A DNA stretch of 64,000 bases from Blastomyces gilchristii SLH14081 (GCF_000003855.2 NW_003101653.1:203000-266999); one strand, 5' to 3'. Positions 49,285-62,570 are shown, counted from the first letter of the stretch. Numbers and translations are program-made. Notes: a model not told the origin generated them from the letters alone.

Positions 49285-49705
49285 CTAGGCAGAACACCAA
49301 CAGCCGCCTGAGGCATAGAAGCAGTTCGGGCGTGGGTCGCAGCAGTAATAACCGCGGCATACGCCGACGCAATAATAGCAAGCTACCAATTTCGAAATGG
49401 AAGAAAACCTTAATCAGCTCCGCAGGATTCCCGTCCATATTGAAACGGGCGTGACGAGGAAGATAAGAAAGCAAAATATAATCATACCATCTGCGAGGAC
49501 ATCACCGTTACCCTTCGTGGCAGGAGAGGTGTCTAGGGAGTTGGCTATAAGAGAGCAGAAAATACGTTAGCTTTTCCCTAAAACCGATTGTGACATATAC
49601 ATCATACTGGCCGAACCTACTGGCAGCCTTTTTCTCCATTTCAGGAGCAGCGAGGATTGTGGTTAGGCCTGAAAACAGGCAGAGAAGCAAAATATTGAGC
49701 TTCAT
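49285..49705 (-). CDS. Small secreted cysteine-rich protein (79 aa), three exons
   Basis: Proposed exons: 49705-49621, 49544-49488, 49382-49285; stop TAG at 49287-49285. Introns of 76 and 105 bp have GTAGGT and GTATGA donors and TTATAG and GGTAG acceptors. The protein starts with a clear signal peptide (M-K-L-N-I-L-L-L-C-L-F-S), cleaved probably near Ala19-Ala20, followed by a K-K pair that could be a Kex2-type site. A short linker leads to a C-terminal domain of about 32 residues with eight Cys spaced C-x2-C-x3-C-x4-CC-x5-C-x6-C-x-C, rich in Tyr and Gly. I do not recognise the family. Such proteins act outside the cell, where the cysteines would form disulfides; effector-like, antimicrobial or wall roles are possible. 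The splicing is my inference, but cysteine spacing that appears only in the spliced frame supports it. Neighbours: TBC gene downstream, AT-rich block 2 kb upstream. Confidence 0.68.
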
Positions 49706-50974
49706 ATTGCTTTTCTTTTTTCCAGATTTTGGTTGGGCTCTATTGTCCTTAGATTGGCTTTAAGGTTTGACACTCTTGAGGTTTAACGACCGTGAGGGAA
49801 GAAAATAGAGGTATTGGAAAGGGGATTTTACTCCCTTTTATGTCTTGTCTGATTCACTGAGCTCCAGATCAACTTCCCTCTTCGTCCCCTTCAAATACCA
49901 CCTCTTAAAGGATGCGTTCCATCGTGTATGACAATGCATACTCAAAAATTCACAAACACGAGGCCGTAAAACCTGTTTCTTCCACGATCTAAACGCTCCG
50001 ATGTCCCCAAATTTCCTATTTTAAAGAGCACCCCTAGGCAACGATATGAGAGTGCAATTATCTGGTTATAAGCAGAATATTGCCTCATACACATCACATT
50101 TTCTTGCCTTTTCCTCCATGCGCCATGATTAGAATCCCTGGCACGAATACGAGCTTCGCGGAATTCCAAAAACGGGCATTTTCGACTTCGCAAGATAATG
50201 AGGGCTTTGGATGTTTTCAACACAGTACATACACTATAATCCTGATCGTCTTCGAACATTCTGGTTGAAAACAACCTATTTCATATAGGCTTGGCGCTTA
50301 TCAAACCGAACGGATTCTCTCCGTCTTAGATAGGAGATCATGTTGGACAAAGGAGCATGGTCAAGCTATCAGAAATGTGCCAGCGCAATAGGCGGCATTA
50401 CCACCCCATTCAACACCGGTCAACAATCTGGAAGCTTGGGTGTCATCCCTCCTACTAAGGGATCCTTGTGGGAAAATACAAATGCCCTGAACCAATCAAG
50501 CGTGATCTCCATGAAGTTAAGGGCTGCAATTTAGGTTCTGACCCTTCTGAGTCCACATGAGTATCTCAAAGGTATGAATTAAGATTCGTGAGCCATTGGA
50601 GCCGGTTCGAATCCGGGGAAATCGGGGGAACTCTGTATTTTTATTCTGAACAGGCTATACACCCTGATCTGGCAGGAAACAAAATTTAAAAACGATGCAG
50701 TTCTATACGCAGTACATTTATCTTTTGGATATGCTTGCTCCCTTCCTTGTACTCCTACATCCCACATGCTTTCAACCGCTGCAACAAAGCTGCAACCTAC
50801 CATCCGGGCTTGCCTCGTACCACCATCGTGTGTTTACTTTACTGCTGCATTATTATTGTAAGAATTCGTTCAACCCGAAGCTAGACAGGGATCAGGCATG
50901 TTTCGATCAAGAAATGAGCTGAGTGGATGACACGAATTCATATCTCTGCGATATAACAGAAAAAAAAATTAAGA
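49706..50974. other. Intergenic region, no gene recognised
   Basis: Balanced composition. Contains the promoter side of the small secreted protein gene. Open frames at 50274-49942, 50340-50534 and 50803-50579 have no recognisable domain or splice logic. A box-B-like GGTTCGAATCC at about 50603 lacks the rest of a tRNA. Confidence 0.5.
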
Positions 50975-51168
50975 NNNNNNNNNNNNNNNNNNNNNNNNNN
51001 NNNNNNNNNNNNNNNNNNNNNNNNNNNNNNNNNNNNNNNNNNNNNNNNNNNNNNNNNNNNNNNNNNNNNNNNNNNNNNNNNNNNNNNNNNNNNNNNNNNN
51101 NNNNNNNNNNNNNNNNNNNNNNNNNNNNNNNNNNNNNNNNNNNNNNNNNNNNNNNNNNNNNNNNNNNN
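50975..51168. other. Assembly gap (194 N)
   Basis: Unresolved bases in the assembly. Any protein translation across it is meaningless. It falls about 0.7 kb from the edge of the Copia element. Confidence 0.99.
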
Positions 51169-51853
51169 ACGGATGCTGCCTAGCTGAAGCTAACATGAAT
51201 CATGCGACGTGGATTCATTCTAACTATCTCAAGCAGAGTGCGTTGGCTAGAATCATATAACTCCGCCCTCTGCATCACCGCTAACTGTTTCTTCGTTTTA
51301 TACTCTAAGCACCATAACCTATCCCTCCTCTCAAATTCCAATCCTTGCAGCTCGGGGGTGCATGTCGGCAACTACTTATCGGGGTGTCAGATAATATATC
51401 CCATATTGGCGGTAAAAATATCCGCATCGGCAACGTTAGTTCTCAGAAGCGTAACGAAGCCCGCCACTAATCAGAAATGGGGCATTAAAAAACAACTCTC
51501 CTGTGAACCGGGACTATGAGATGAATGCTAAACCCTCATTCCGGGATACTCGTTTAGAAACGTCGTACAATTCATACGCGACCCTGCATGCGGTCAGCAG
51601 GTCGTGCTTGGTTCCACTGCAAGAATCACTACAGCGCCTTGGAGGTTCAGTAGAGGTAAATAACAAGACGCTTCTTGATTGGATATAACGGATGGTGAAG
51701 GGCTGTTGACTCCCTGAGTTGGGTGGGAAGAAAGTATATGCTGTAACTACATACAACCCAGAACCGCCAGTGATAATTTGCGGAAGCGAAGGAATAATCG
51801 TGCCGCTGCTTACACACTCACCTCTAGTGAGTGCGTGTCAGGAAAAAGAGGTC
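51169..51853. other. Island edge before Copia element
   Basis: Balanced composition, short frames on both strands (51202-51519, 51756-51514) without known domains. Before the Copia insertion this DNA was joined to 62798 onward. Confidence 0.5.
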
Positions 51854-51858
51854 ATACA

Positions 51859-51968
51859 TGTTGGCCGTTACGGCCGTTGCGGTTAGCGATCCCACTAGAT
51901 CACGTGACCCACCACTATATCATGTTCTTGTAGATAGATCTATCAATACAACCTTCAACTATTCTACA
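51859..51968 (+). repeat. 5' LTR of element E
   Basis: Keeps CpG sites (TTACGGCCGTTGCGG, CACGTGAC) despite the mutated interior. Differs from the 3' LTR by about six transitions. Confidence 0.92.
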
Positions 51969-54900
51969 GATTATAGCCTGAATGACACATTTTTCTTCTT
52001 AGAACATTATATCAATATTTTTAACATGAATAGTTCATCTTTTTTGAAAAGACTTTTACTCTTTATTAGAGATATTTCATTTTCCCTGAATCTGCTGATT
52101 AGTAGATTTATATACTTTATATTTTTAAGAAAGTATATTCTTCATTGTAAAGAATATTATTTTTTTTATATATTTAAAAGAAGCAGAGTTATCTTGATAT
52201 AAGTAATACATCTATTACTTCAGAGTTCAGCTTAAGATTCAGAATCACACACTCTACTAGATAACTCATTAATAGAATAATTACTTATTATGAGAAAGTT
52301 TCTGAGTTATAAGATAAGACTGATGTTAGTTTTCATCAGAGTATGAAATTTAATAATAAAATGATAAAGAAGTTTCAGAATAAGAGAAAGCAGAGTTAAC
52401 ATTTATCTATAGAATCTTTTAACTTAATAAATTCTTCATTATTTCTTATCTTCAGAATACTGACTTTTAATAATAATCTGAATTAATTTATCTATTACAC
52501 TGTAGACAATCTTATGAATCTTATACAGATAATACTCTGAAATTAAATAACTGCAGTTAAAACTACTTAATATCTCACTATATCTATTTCTGTATGAAGA
52601 GATACTATAAGAGATAAGTTATAGAAATATTAAAAGAAAGTTAAATATATACTAAATATTAAATCAGTGATTATATTTAATAACTCTAATTATAAAGTCT
52701 GATATATTGATATATTAGCTGATATAAAAGTTATTAATGAAATTAATATTCTATTAAGAATTTAATAAGAATTCTCTTTTATATATTATATTGATTCTGA
52801 GAAGTGAAAGATTCATTTCAAGTCTTTATATAGATATATACTATTAAGTCTTATTAGAAATATTTAAATTACTATTAAAATCTTGAAAACTGATAATACT
52901 ATGACTCTGTGAGATAAGATTAATATTAAATATATAATATCACTAACTGAAGAATGAGTTAATATCTTCAAGAAATTGATAAAATTATAAGTCAAGAATA
53001 GTGACTATCTTACTTTTCAGAGATATTTCTGCTATTTTATTATCTGTTATAAGAAGCTCTGTTAGAGTACTAAAGATGTATATTATAATCTTTTTCTTAA
53101 TAATCTATAAGATTATTAAAGACTGTTTATTAAGATATATTTAAATAAGTTTTTCTTCACTGATCAGAGACTCATTGTTAATATTAATATTAATAATTTA
53201 ATAAAGTAACTAATTAATCATACATTTAAGAAGATTATTACTAAGTGAAAAAAGCAGTCTCAGACTAATTCTGTGACTGTGAAAAAGAATAAGAATAAAA
53301 ATGAGAATAAAAGCATATCTGTATAAAAGTACACTCACTGTAAAAGATATAAATATACTGTTAACAGATGTTTCATCTTATACTCTGATAAAAAGAAAAA
53401 GAAGATGAATAAGAAGAATGATAATAAGAAGAAAGAGAAGAAGAATGACTTAATAAGTTCTCAATCAGTGATAAATATAGTAATTATAAAGATTAAGTTC
53501 TATTTCTCTTTTACAGTCACTGAAAAATCATTCTCTAGATCTTAGTATTTGAATATATATATAAGTCTGAATATGATGAATAAGCTTTATTCTTTTTTAA
53601 ATATTAAATTTTTTAATAATAATATCTCTGTTGATTCTGTGACTGAGAGAACTGAGTTTATTAAGAAGATTGAAACTGTTATCTTGAAGATTGAGAGTGA
53701 TGATGTTAATTTACAGAATATTCACTATATTTTTAATATTACAGTTAATCTACTCTTATTTATAAAGCTTGAAGATTAGAGATTCTGATTTATATTATAT
53801 TTTACTATTTTCTCATTTTTCATTTGCAGAGCTCTGAATAATGTTATTTTTCATACAGTTTGAACTGCTCAGAACAACATATATAAGATTGATAAATAAG
53901 AGTTTAATAAGAATCTCAATCATCTGAACAAGACAGTCAAGTATATTGTGATAATATCTTATAAGTATGATTTTGATTGAAAAGTTGATCTTTCTGTAAC
54001 TGCTGTTACTACTGTTAATAACATTGATTCTACAGTTCTGAATACAGGTCTCAAGACTACAAGAATATCAAAGACTCTTTTAAATTGATATTATAATCTC
54101 AGTTATATTCATACTAATACTATAATTGCTATGACTAAGAATTCTCATACTGAAGTTATAATTAAAGATTCTAAGACTAAGTTCTTTTGTAAAGAATGTG
54201 TTAAGACAGATATAATATAAGATTATTTAAAAACACTGATATCTAGATCTATTCAACTCATTGAGAAGATTTATATTAATCTTATAGACAGTGAATATAC
54301 ATTGAAAGATCTCTCTAATTATTTCTTAGAGTTCTATCAAAGAATTAAATACTGAATACTTATCATCTGTGATATGACTTACTACTGTTGAGTATATTTT
54401 TTAAGATTCAAGAATGAGACTGTTTAATACTTTGAGTTATGACTCAGATTCATGAGTAATCTTAAGTATACAGTTTCTGCTTTTCTACAGACTGATATTG
54501 ATGATGTTTTTCAATTCATATATATACACACAGTCATGAATTCATATAATATTAAATAAGAATTAATAACATCTTATTCATTATATTAAGATAATGTTTC
54601 TGAATGTGAGATCTGCACTATTATAAGATGAGTTAGAGCTGCTCTTTTAAAAGATAATCTCTCTAAGAAGTTCTGAGCAGATATTCTAGAGATAGTAATT
54701 ATAATAATTAATAATACTCTTATATCTACAGTTCTTTATAACTTGAAATTTTAATTCTCTACTATAGAGACTTCTGTGATTTCAAGTTTATATAAGATTT
54801 CTTAATATGCACTTATGAACACTCTGCTGAATATGAGATATTTTCACTGATTAAGTGCAGAGATTTTTATTCACTTATATAAATTTCAGAAGCTTATAAA

Positions 54901-54992
54901 TAAGCTTTCTTCATATACTGATTTCTATCATATCATTGAATTCAGTGATATATTAATATATTGTCTATAATATTCTGAATCTGATAAGATTA
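51969..54992 (+). pseudogene. Element E gag, protease and integrase, broken
   Basis: A CCHC knuckle (T-H-C-K-R-Y-K-Y-T-V-N-R-C) is at about 53327-53372. A protease-linked block follows at 53549-53779 (V-N-L-Q-N-I-H-Y-I). The GAG-pre-integrase block shows L-S-Y-I-H and F-C-K-E-C near 54090-54210. The integrase core has Y-F-L-E-F and W-V-Y-F-L-like text near 54330-54400, then the end region Y-S-E-S-D-K-I-I at 54980, where element D cuts the frame. Stops at Trp and Gln codons throughout. Confidence 0.82.
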
Positions 54993-54997
54993 TTATC

Positions 54998-55311
54998 TGT
55001 GACGGGCTGCGCCCGATCAATCATATAGACTATTCCGTACACTTCATAGATTCCTACCGCCCCATTCCCGATCGCCGATCCTCGGCCGCCATGAACGTGT
55101 ATGTTCCAATCGCCGATCCTCGGCCGCTACAAATGCGTGTATATTCTTTCACCCTGAAGCATCACTGTGTACACCACCACATACATGTATAAATATTCAC
55201 TTTAATTGCTGATTCTCACACTTTCTCTTTCTTTTCTTCTCTAACATTTTTCTCTTTGTTATATAAGACCTATCAATATTATACTGATCTATTCAGTGTA
55301 GATCTCTTATA
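54998..55311 (+). repeat. 5' LTR of element D
   Basis: Begins TGTGACGGGCTGCGCCCG and ends CTCTTATA. Contains two units around CGCCGATCCTCGGCCGC. The CpG-rich left half escaped mutation. Confidence 0.92.
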
Positions 55312-55319
55312 CTAGAAAA

Positions 55320-55392
55320 ATATTCATTATCTTCTTATTAGAAATGATTATTCACACATTATCTTCTTATTAGAAATGATTATTCATTAAGA
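55320..55392 (+). repeat. Leader minisatellite of element D, two units
   Basis: Two ~34-bp units with ATTATCTTCTTATTAGAAAT, the same repeat as in A, B and C seen on the other strand. Confidence 0.82.
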
Positions 55393-55399
55393 GATATCT

Positions 55400-56785
55400 G
55401 AATATGTAACAACATGTAAGAAAGAGAAACAATCAGTTAAAGCAGATACTAAGTTCTCAGATAGAAGCTTACTCATCAGTCACTCTGATCTCATAACAAG
55501 ATCTTATAAAGAGAGTAAGATCTTATAAGAGAATATTAGTAAAAGATCTGAGAGTTCTGACACTCAGATATATAAGATATTTATATAATTACACATCTGA
55601 TAATTGATAACTATGTCTAATGATAATATAAGAGAACTCTTAAATATAAGTATAGAAGTGATATCACAGTGACTCTGAGCAATATTAAAATTACAATAGT
55701 AATAAATAGCTGATATGTATATAACTTAATAATATTAATATGAAGAGATTTAATAATTATTATAATAAGAAACTCAGATAATTTCAACATCTACAGAATT
55801 AAATATAAAAGCACTGAAAGAATACTTAGATACTCTTATATATTTTAATACTTCTGATCTCACTCTCTACTCATTATAAAGAATGAAAATACTTATAAAA
55901 CTGAGTATAAATAAAGATATTATCAGTTCACTAATTAATCAAGATTAATATATCAATGAATAATTGAAGAATTGTATAAAATAGAAGTTTCATTCATGAA
56001 TGAAAGTATGTAAATCAGTATTATGAATATCTGATAATATTATCAAATATCTTGATATTCTGTTTCAAGACACTGTTATATAACAGAAAGTATTAGATTG
56101 ATTACAGAGTATCTGACAGAGAAACACTTCTCTTATAACATTTATCTCTGACTTCAACATTAAAATTCTAGAAGTAGAAGATCAATCTTAAAAGAATTAA
56201 ATAAAGATTAGTATACTTAAGAAGATATTAACTTTTGAACTCTTACAGACTCTTGTAAGTATAGACAAAGATCAGACTTATAAAGACTTCTACACACAGC
56301 TCTGAATATTGAATGATTATCTTATCAAGCTTAAGAGTATACAGAATAGTGATAGAAGATATTATATCTCAATAACTTATACATCTGTACTGAAGAATAA
56401 TAATGATACAGATGCTATGAATTGAGTAGACTTGAATATCTATATATAAGTAAGAGTCTCTGTTATCTAAACAGGCTTCTGAGTTTCTAATATCACTTCT
56501 GAAGAAGTCACTGATCAATATTAATAAGAAGTGTATATTAACTGTAACTGATCAGAATACATTGCTTTTAACTACTGATTAATCTACATATCTTCTCAAT
56601 TGAGAGAAAGATTAATGTCTTCTTATTTAAAAGATAAATCAGTGTCTGTTCATATCAATCACATTACAGTGAAGAAAGATTCAGAAGATAACTATAAGAA
56701 TACTTCAGTGAAACAGAGAAAAGATTAGCTTCTATTCAAATTTATAAATAGAAGCTTGAAGAGATTAGATAATAATAATTTAAAG
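55400..56785 (+). pseudogene. Element D gag, broken
   Basis: Lies between leader repeats and protease. Recognised mainly by match to the other G3 copies. No intact zinc knuckle seen. Confidence 0.65.
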
Positions 56786-56789
56786 AGAA

Positions 56790-59700
56790 AATAACAATGA
56801 ACACAATTCTTGTATCTACTGTAATTGATAATATATATAATATGAAAGTCATGATAGACAGTGATCTATGTTACTATATAATGATAAAATCTTCAGTTGT
56901 AAGACATTATAATCTTCAGTGTATCTCTTTATTAAAACTCTGACTTTTTGCAGAATTTAATGATCTGAAGAATATTTGTATCTATTATATAATAAAACTA
57001 AATATAGATGTAAGAGAACATCAATATAAAGATATCTATGTATATGAAGTTAATAATTTTAATTATAATCTTATATTAGAACTTGTCTGACTATCTGAAC
57101 AAGGTATCTTACTGAATACTTGAAACAGAAGCTTGATATTCTCTAATGATGATAGAATTTATGAAGATGATATTCACAAGACTATGAATCTTACACAGAT
57201 CTCTGTCAACACTTATAAAATACTCTGAAAAAGAAGTTATTATTAAAATTATTAACAGGATCACTAACAAGTTCACTGATAGTAGAATTATATATCAATC
57301 TATTTCATCAGTCTGATTAATATTAAAAAGACTCTAGAAAAGTTATTCTATATTATAATAACAGATTCTTATACAAAACTCTCTTAATAATATCATGAAT
57401 ATCTAGATATCTTTTAACAAGATAATATTATAAATATATCTCTCTTATGAGATTCTGAAGTGAATCACAGTATTAAGTTAGAGAAAAAGAATGATAAGAA
57501 CTCTGAATCATTATAAGACTCTCTTTATAATATATTCTGAGATGAACTTCTTCTTCTTTAAAAGACACTCAATGATCTGTTAAATAAAGAATTTATACAC
57601 ATTAGTAACTCTTTCATCACAGTCTCTATTCTCTTTGCAAAGAAATCAGATGAAGAACTTCAGTTCTGTGTGAATTATTAAGAATTAAACAGATTAATGA
57701 AGAAAGACTGTTATTCTTTATCTCTTATTAATGAAACTCTAGCTCATATTGAATAAGCTTAATAATTTACAAAGTTAGATATTATCACTGTGTTTTATAA
57801 AATCTGTATTACTGAAGAAGATGAGTGACTTACAGTATTCTGAATATAATATAATCTCTTTGAATAAGTAGTTACATTCTTTGAACTGATCAATGTTCTC
57901 AGTACATTTTAGAAGTATATTAACTGAGCACTCTGAGACTTTCTTAATGAATTTGTATCTGCTTATCTAGATGACATTCTCATCTTCACTGATGAATTCA
58001 GAAAGAAATATCAAGAGTATATGCAAAGAGTATTACAACAACTACAAGAAGTGAGACTATTAATTAATATTAACAAGTATAATTTCAAAGTCAAGAGTAC
58101 TAAATACTTAGATTTTATTATAGAAGCTGATAAGAGAATCTGAATGAATTCTGAGAAAATCTCTGCTATTCTTGAATAAGAGACTCTGTGTACTGTGAAA
58201 GATGTATAAAGCTTCATCAGATTTACTAACTTCTATCAGCAATTTATATAAAACTTCTCAGATATTATAAGATTACTTATAGAACTCACTAAGAAAGACA
58301 CAGTATTTTAATAATCAGCAGATACTGAAGCTGCATTTATATAGATGAAGAAGATATTCATTAATATCTCTTTACTAATAATATTCAATTCTGATTATAA
58401 GACAGTTATTGAAGCTGATTTCTCTGACTATGTAATAGAGAAAGTGATATTATAATATAATAATAAAGATGTTCTACAATTATATATCTTCATATCTAAG
58501 AAACTGAGTCTCACTGAATGCAATTATGAGATCTATGATAAGAAACTTCTTATAATTATATACTATTTAGAAGAATGAAACTCTGAACTTTGAAGTGTCT
58601 CTGAATTTGAGATAGTTATAGATTATAAGAATCTCAAATACTTCATAACTACTTATAAACTCACTGAATAATAGATATAATGATCTAAGTTCTTAAGTCA
58701 CTTTCATTTTATAATACACTATTATTCTGACAGTCAGAACTCAATGATAGATACTCTCTTATAATGAGAGTAAGATATACTATCTGATATAACAGATACT
58801 CACTGAATAAACTGAGAGCATCAGCTCTTAAATCTGAAGATACTAGTTAATCAAGATAGAATAACTCATGACACTATACATACTTCTTCAATTAGAACAT
58901 TCTCTCTTTAAATCAACACTGACACTGATACTGATATCTTAACTTCTTTCAAATCTACACTAAATGAATTATGACATATAACAGCTTAAACTGATGAACT
59001 TCTTCAAGTGCTTATTAAAGCAGTATATCAAGAAGTACTTTGATTCTTCTCAGAACTACATATAAGAATTAACATCTCAGAATACTCAATTAATAACAAT
59101 AACACTCTACAGTTCTGTGAGTAATATTGAGTCCTCTACTTCAAACTCTTACACACTCAGATAATGCAAGAGATGTATAATTCATGTATAACTGATTATT
59201 CAGGTTATGAATAACTGTATTAAATAATCTTCTGAGAGTTCTACTGATCTGAGATATTAAACAGTATCAGACATTTTATCTGAAACTATAATCATTGTTT
59301 CTCTATTATCTTGTAAAAGAACTGTAGAAAAGACCTGCTGAAATCACTTAATATCTCTGATAGAATCTGATAAGATATGATAATTAACTTTACTATTGAT
59401 CTCTCTGAGAGTAAGAGCTGTAGAAATATTCTGATTATTGTGAATCAATTGAGTAAGAGTGTTATATTGAAACTCTGTAATAAGATAAATACTGAATAAG
59501 TCACTGAAGCTTTTCTAAGTAGCCTGTTCTATTGAATATATAAATTACTGAGATCTATAGTATCAGATTAAGACTGTCAATTCATGAGTACTCTCTGAAT
59601 AAGAATCTGTCAAGTTCTCAAGATTATACACTGTCTATTAACTGTCTATCACTCTGAGACTGATAATGCATTAGAATAGATAATTCAGACTGTAAAGAAC

Positions 59701-60438
59701 TATCTCTGTAAGTTCTGTAATCACTTATAAAATGATTAGTATGATCTGCTTCTATACACAGAGATCACTATCAATGAATAAGATGTTATTTCAACAGATA
59801 TAAGTCTGTTCTTTCTTATACACAGTTATTACATGAAGGTATTGAATCTTCTAGAGACTACACAGTTCACATCAGATCTCTGTAGTCTGATTCAGATCAC
59901 TGATAATATAGTAATAAAACTCTGAGATGCTCATAATTAAGCAGAGGCCTTTATAACAACTGTGAAACAAGATTAAGAGAATTAAATTAATATTCACTGA
60001 GATCTCACTGAATAATATAAGATAGAAGATCTAGTATGATTGAATCTTAAGAATATATAAATCACACATTCATCTTATACACTAGATGACTGTTATATCA
60101 AGTATAAAGTGATAGAAGTTCTAGATAGTTATAACTACTATCTTAACACATTATCAGAAATTTATAATATTTTTTATATAAGCTTGCTCTGCTACACTAT
60201 CACTGATCTGTTTCCTTCTTAACTAACTTTCAACTGACAATCATCAGAGATCATAGAAGAAGATAATGAGCTTGAGTGAGAGATTAAAGATATTCTTAAT
60301 AAGAGATTATACAGCTGCAGTTGATAATATCTTGTGAAATGAGTCAGCTATGATTAACTGACCTGAACTCTGAGTTCTGCATTATCTGAAACAGCAGCTC
60401 TTGACTGATGAGAACTGCTTCTGAAAAGAAAGAGTTAA
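56790..60438 (+). pseudogene. Element D pol: protease, RT, RNase H, integrase, chromodomain, broken
   Basis: Protease (about 56797-57130) has M-I-D-S at the active-site position. RT from about 57560 shows F-C-V-N-Y and S-L-I-N-E, and the catalytic box A-Y-L-D-D-I-L-I-F-T near 57960 is intact, unlike in A, B and C. RNase H follows to about 58800. The integrase core (V-S-D, D-C-Q-F-M-S, Y-H-S-E-T-D) spans about 59400-59680. Near 60245-60400 lies a chromodomain (E-L-E-stop-E-I-K-D-I-L-N-K-R, then Y-L-V-K-stop-V-S-Y). The chromodomain in known chromoviruses binds heterochromatin marks. Confidence 0.87.
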
Positions 60439-60752
60439 TGTAGTGAGCTGCATCTGATTAATTATATAGACTATTCTGTACACTTTATAGATTTCTATCA
60501 CCTCATTTCTGATCATCAATTCTCAGCTGTCACAAATGTGTATGTTTCAATCACTGATTCTCGGCTGCTATGAACATGTGTATATTCTTCCACTCTGAAG
60601 CATCACTGTGTACATCATCACATACATGTATAAATATTCACTTTGATTGCTGATTCTCACACTTTCTCTTTCTTTTCTTCTCTAATGTTTTTCTCTTTAT
60701 TATATAAGACCTATCAATATTATACCGATCTATTCGGCGTAGGCCCCTTATA
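60439..60752 (+). repeat. 3' LTR of element D
   Basis: Starts TGTAGTGAGCTGC and ends CCCCTTATA; the left half is mutated relative to the 5' LTR, while the right end keeps CCGATCTATTCGGCGTAGG. Confidence 0.92.
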
Positions 60753-60757
60753 TTATC

Positions 60758-62570
60758 AGTAGTAATATGAGATTTCTAATCACTGAAAAACCAGTTGTTA
60801 TATCTGTAAAACTCATTAATTATATTATTAAACTGAAATCTGATATTCATCTGATTAATGATGAGAATGCTTCTAATATTAATAATTTAAATTCTACATA
60901 GTTACAGTCTGTGAAATCACTAGCTACTTACACTCTGAGCTCTATTACAGATAATCTTCTGAAGTTCTATAAGAATATTATATCTCAGTCAGAGAGAGTA
61001 GAAGATTATTAAAAGAAGTTTATACAATGTGAGATTACTGATCTGAAGAGATATAATATATAAAGTTTGATTTCTAGATCTGATATTCTGAGAGATGAAT
61101 TAATTACTTCAGACTATTAAGTGTTTTTTAAGAAAGATAGACTTATGAATCTGAATACTGATTCTGATAATATTCTTAGAAAATCATATTAAGTGATTTA
61201 TAATAACTGACTTAAGAAGAATTCTAGAGAAGAGATCTATACTTCTATTATCACTAATACTATCAATTGTATTCTTTTTATAATAGCAGTACTATATAAT
61301 TGAATACTCTATTAAGTGAATATAGTGATAATATATCTGTATAAATATCTTACTAAGAATGTCTATATAAGATAATTCACTGAATTTGAGACAGATTTAC
61401 TGAAAATACTTATCTATATAATTGAGAGTAGTCTATACAGTCTGAACTCTGTAGTGAAGATCTGATATAATTACTTAATAACTCTGCTAAGTAATCTTAA
61501 ATTTATAGTTAGTATTTATAATTCAGTACTTTAATATTATATATTCAGATATTATCTCTATATAATAATTTATATTAATAATCTTAACATTATATCTGAA
61601 GTTTCTGAGAATACTGATTGACTAGTAAGTATACTTAATAAGAAATTGAAAGTCAAGAATCTATATCAGTTAATCAAGTATTTAAGTATAAAAGTCAATT
61701 ATTCAGACAAAGAAATTGATTTAATACATTATTAATATATTAAATATTTTATTAAAAATTTCTATCTTGATAATATAATTATTATTAAAATATTAATAAG
61801 AAATGAATTCTGTATTAATAATTCTTCTATATTAGAGAAAGAGACTGATTTCATAATTCAGTGATATTAATATAATGTAAATTACTTATAATATCTTACA
61901 GTTAAAATATATTCTGATATTACTTACACTGTCTTTCTACTCACTTAATGAAATATTGATTTAATATCTTAATATTGAAAGACTCTATTACATATTATAT
62001 ATTATTTAAAAGAGATTATAAATCTGAGTATTTTCTACAGATACAGTCTGTATGAGAAGTCTGTTTCTATTAATTCTTCTATTTTTCTCAATTTTCTTAA
62101 TGATTTCTATCTATTCTTCAGCTACTCAGATTTTGATTAGACTGATCTCTTAAATAATAATAGAAAATTAATATCTGACTATATTTTTAAGCTTACAGAT
62201 GATCTGATTTCATGATATTCAGTGAAGTAATCTTATATATCTCTAAGTTTCAATAAGACTGAATATATAACTCTTAGTGAGACAGTCTGCAAAATAACAT
62301 GAATTTAAAATCTTATAATTAAGCTTGACTTTATTACTACATCTCTGATACAGATTCTCACTGATAATAAGAGTATTATTAATCTTACAAAGATAAAAGT
62401 TATTACAGTCTGAAGTAAGCATATTGATACATATTTTTATTTTTCATATTAACAGTTGAATCAGAGAGTTATTAATTTAGAATATATTCTTACTACTCAG
62501 ATAATAATGAATAAACTCATTAAATTTCTAGATACTGTGATATTTATGTAATTCATGATTTTGCTAGATC
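60758..62570 (+). pseudogene. Element E reverse transcriptase and RNase H, broken
   Basis: Continues the Copia frame after element D. RT text Y-N-Y-L-I-T-L-L-S-N-L is near 61460. RNase H is clear at about 62120-62500: N-R-K-L-I-S-D-Y-I-F, Q-S-Y-I-S-L-S, T-E-Y-I-T-L-S-E and S-K-H-I-D. Stops at former Trp and Gln. Confidence 0.83.

Larger units (their letters stand above)
54998..60752 (+). mobile_element. Chromovirus G3 element D, complete, nested in Copia element E
   Basis: Equal 314-bp LTRs (54998-55311, 60439-60752), perfect duplication TTATC (54993-54997, 60753-60757). Same family as A, B and C but on the plus strand. Total 5,755 bp. Its RT keeps the catalytic YLDD but stops break the frame. 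Confidence 0.93.

Noticed and set aside
49083..49454. 123-codon plus-strand frame rich in Arg and Asn
   Set aside because: It overlaps the cysteine-rich exon on the other strand and has no signal or domain; it is a shadow.
49942..50274. 110-codon minus-strand frame
   Set aside because: No domain, signal peptide or splice logic; length is within chance for this composition.
50585..50625. Box-B-like GGTTCGAATCC, possible tRNA
   Set aside because: No matching box A, acceptor stem or D-arm upstream, so no tRNA gene or SINE head can be supported.
50923..51196. Open frames crossing the gap
   Set aside because: They consist mostly of unknown residues from the N run.
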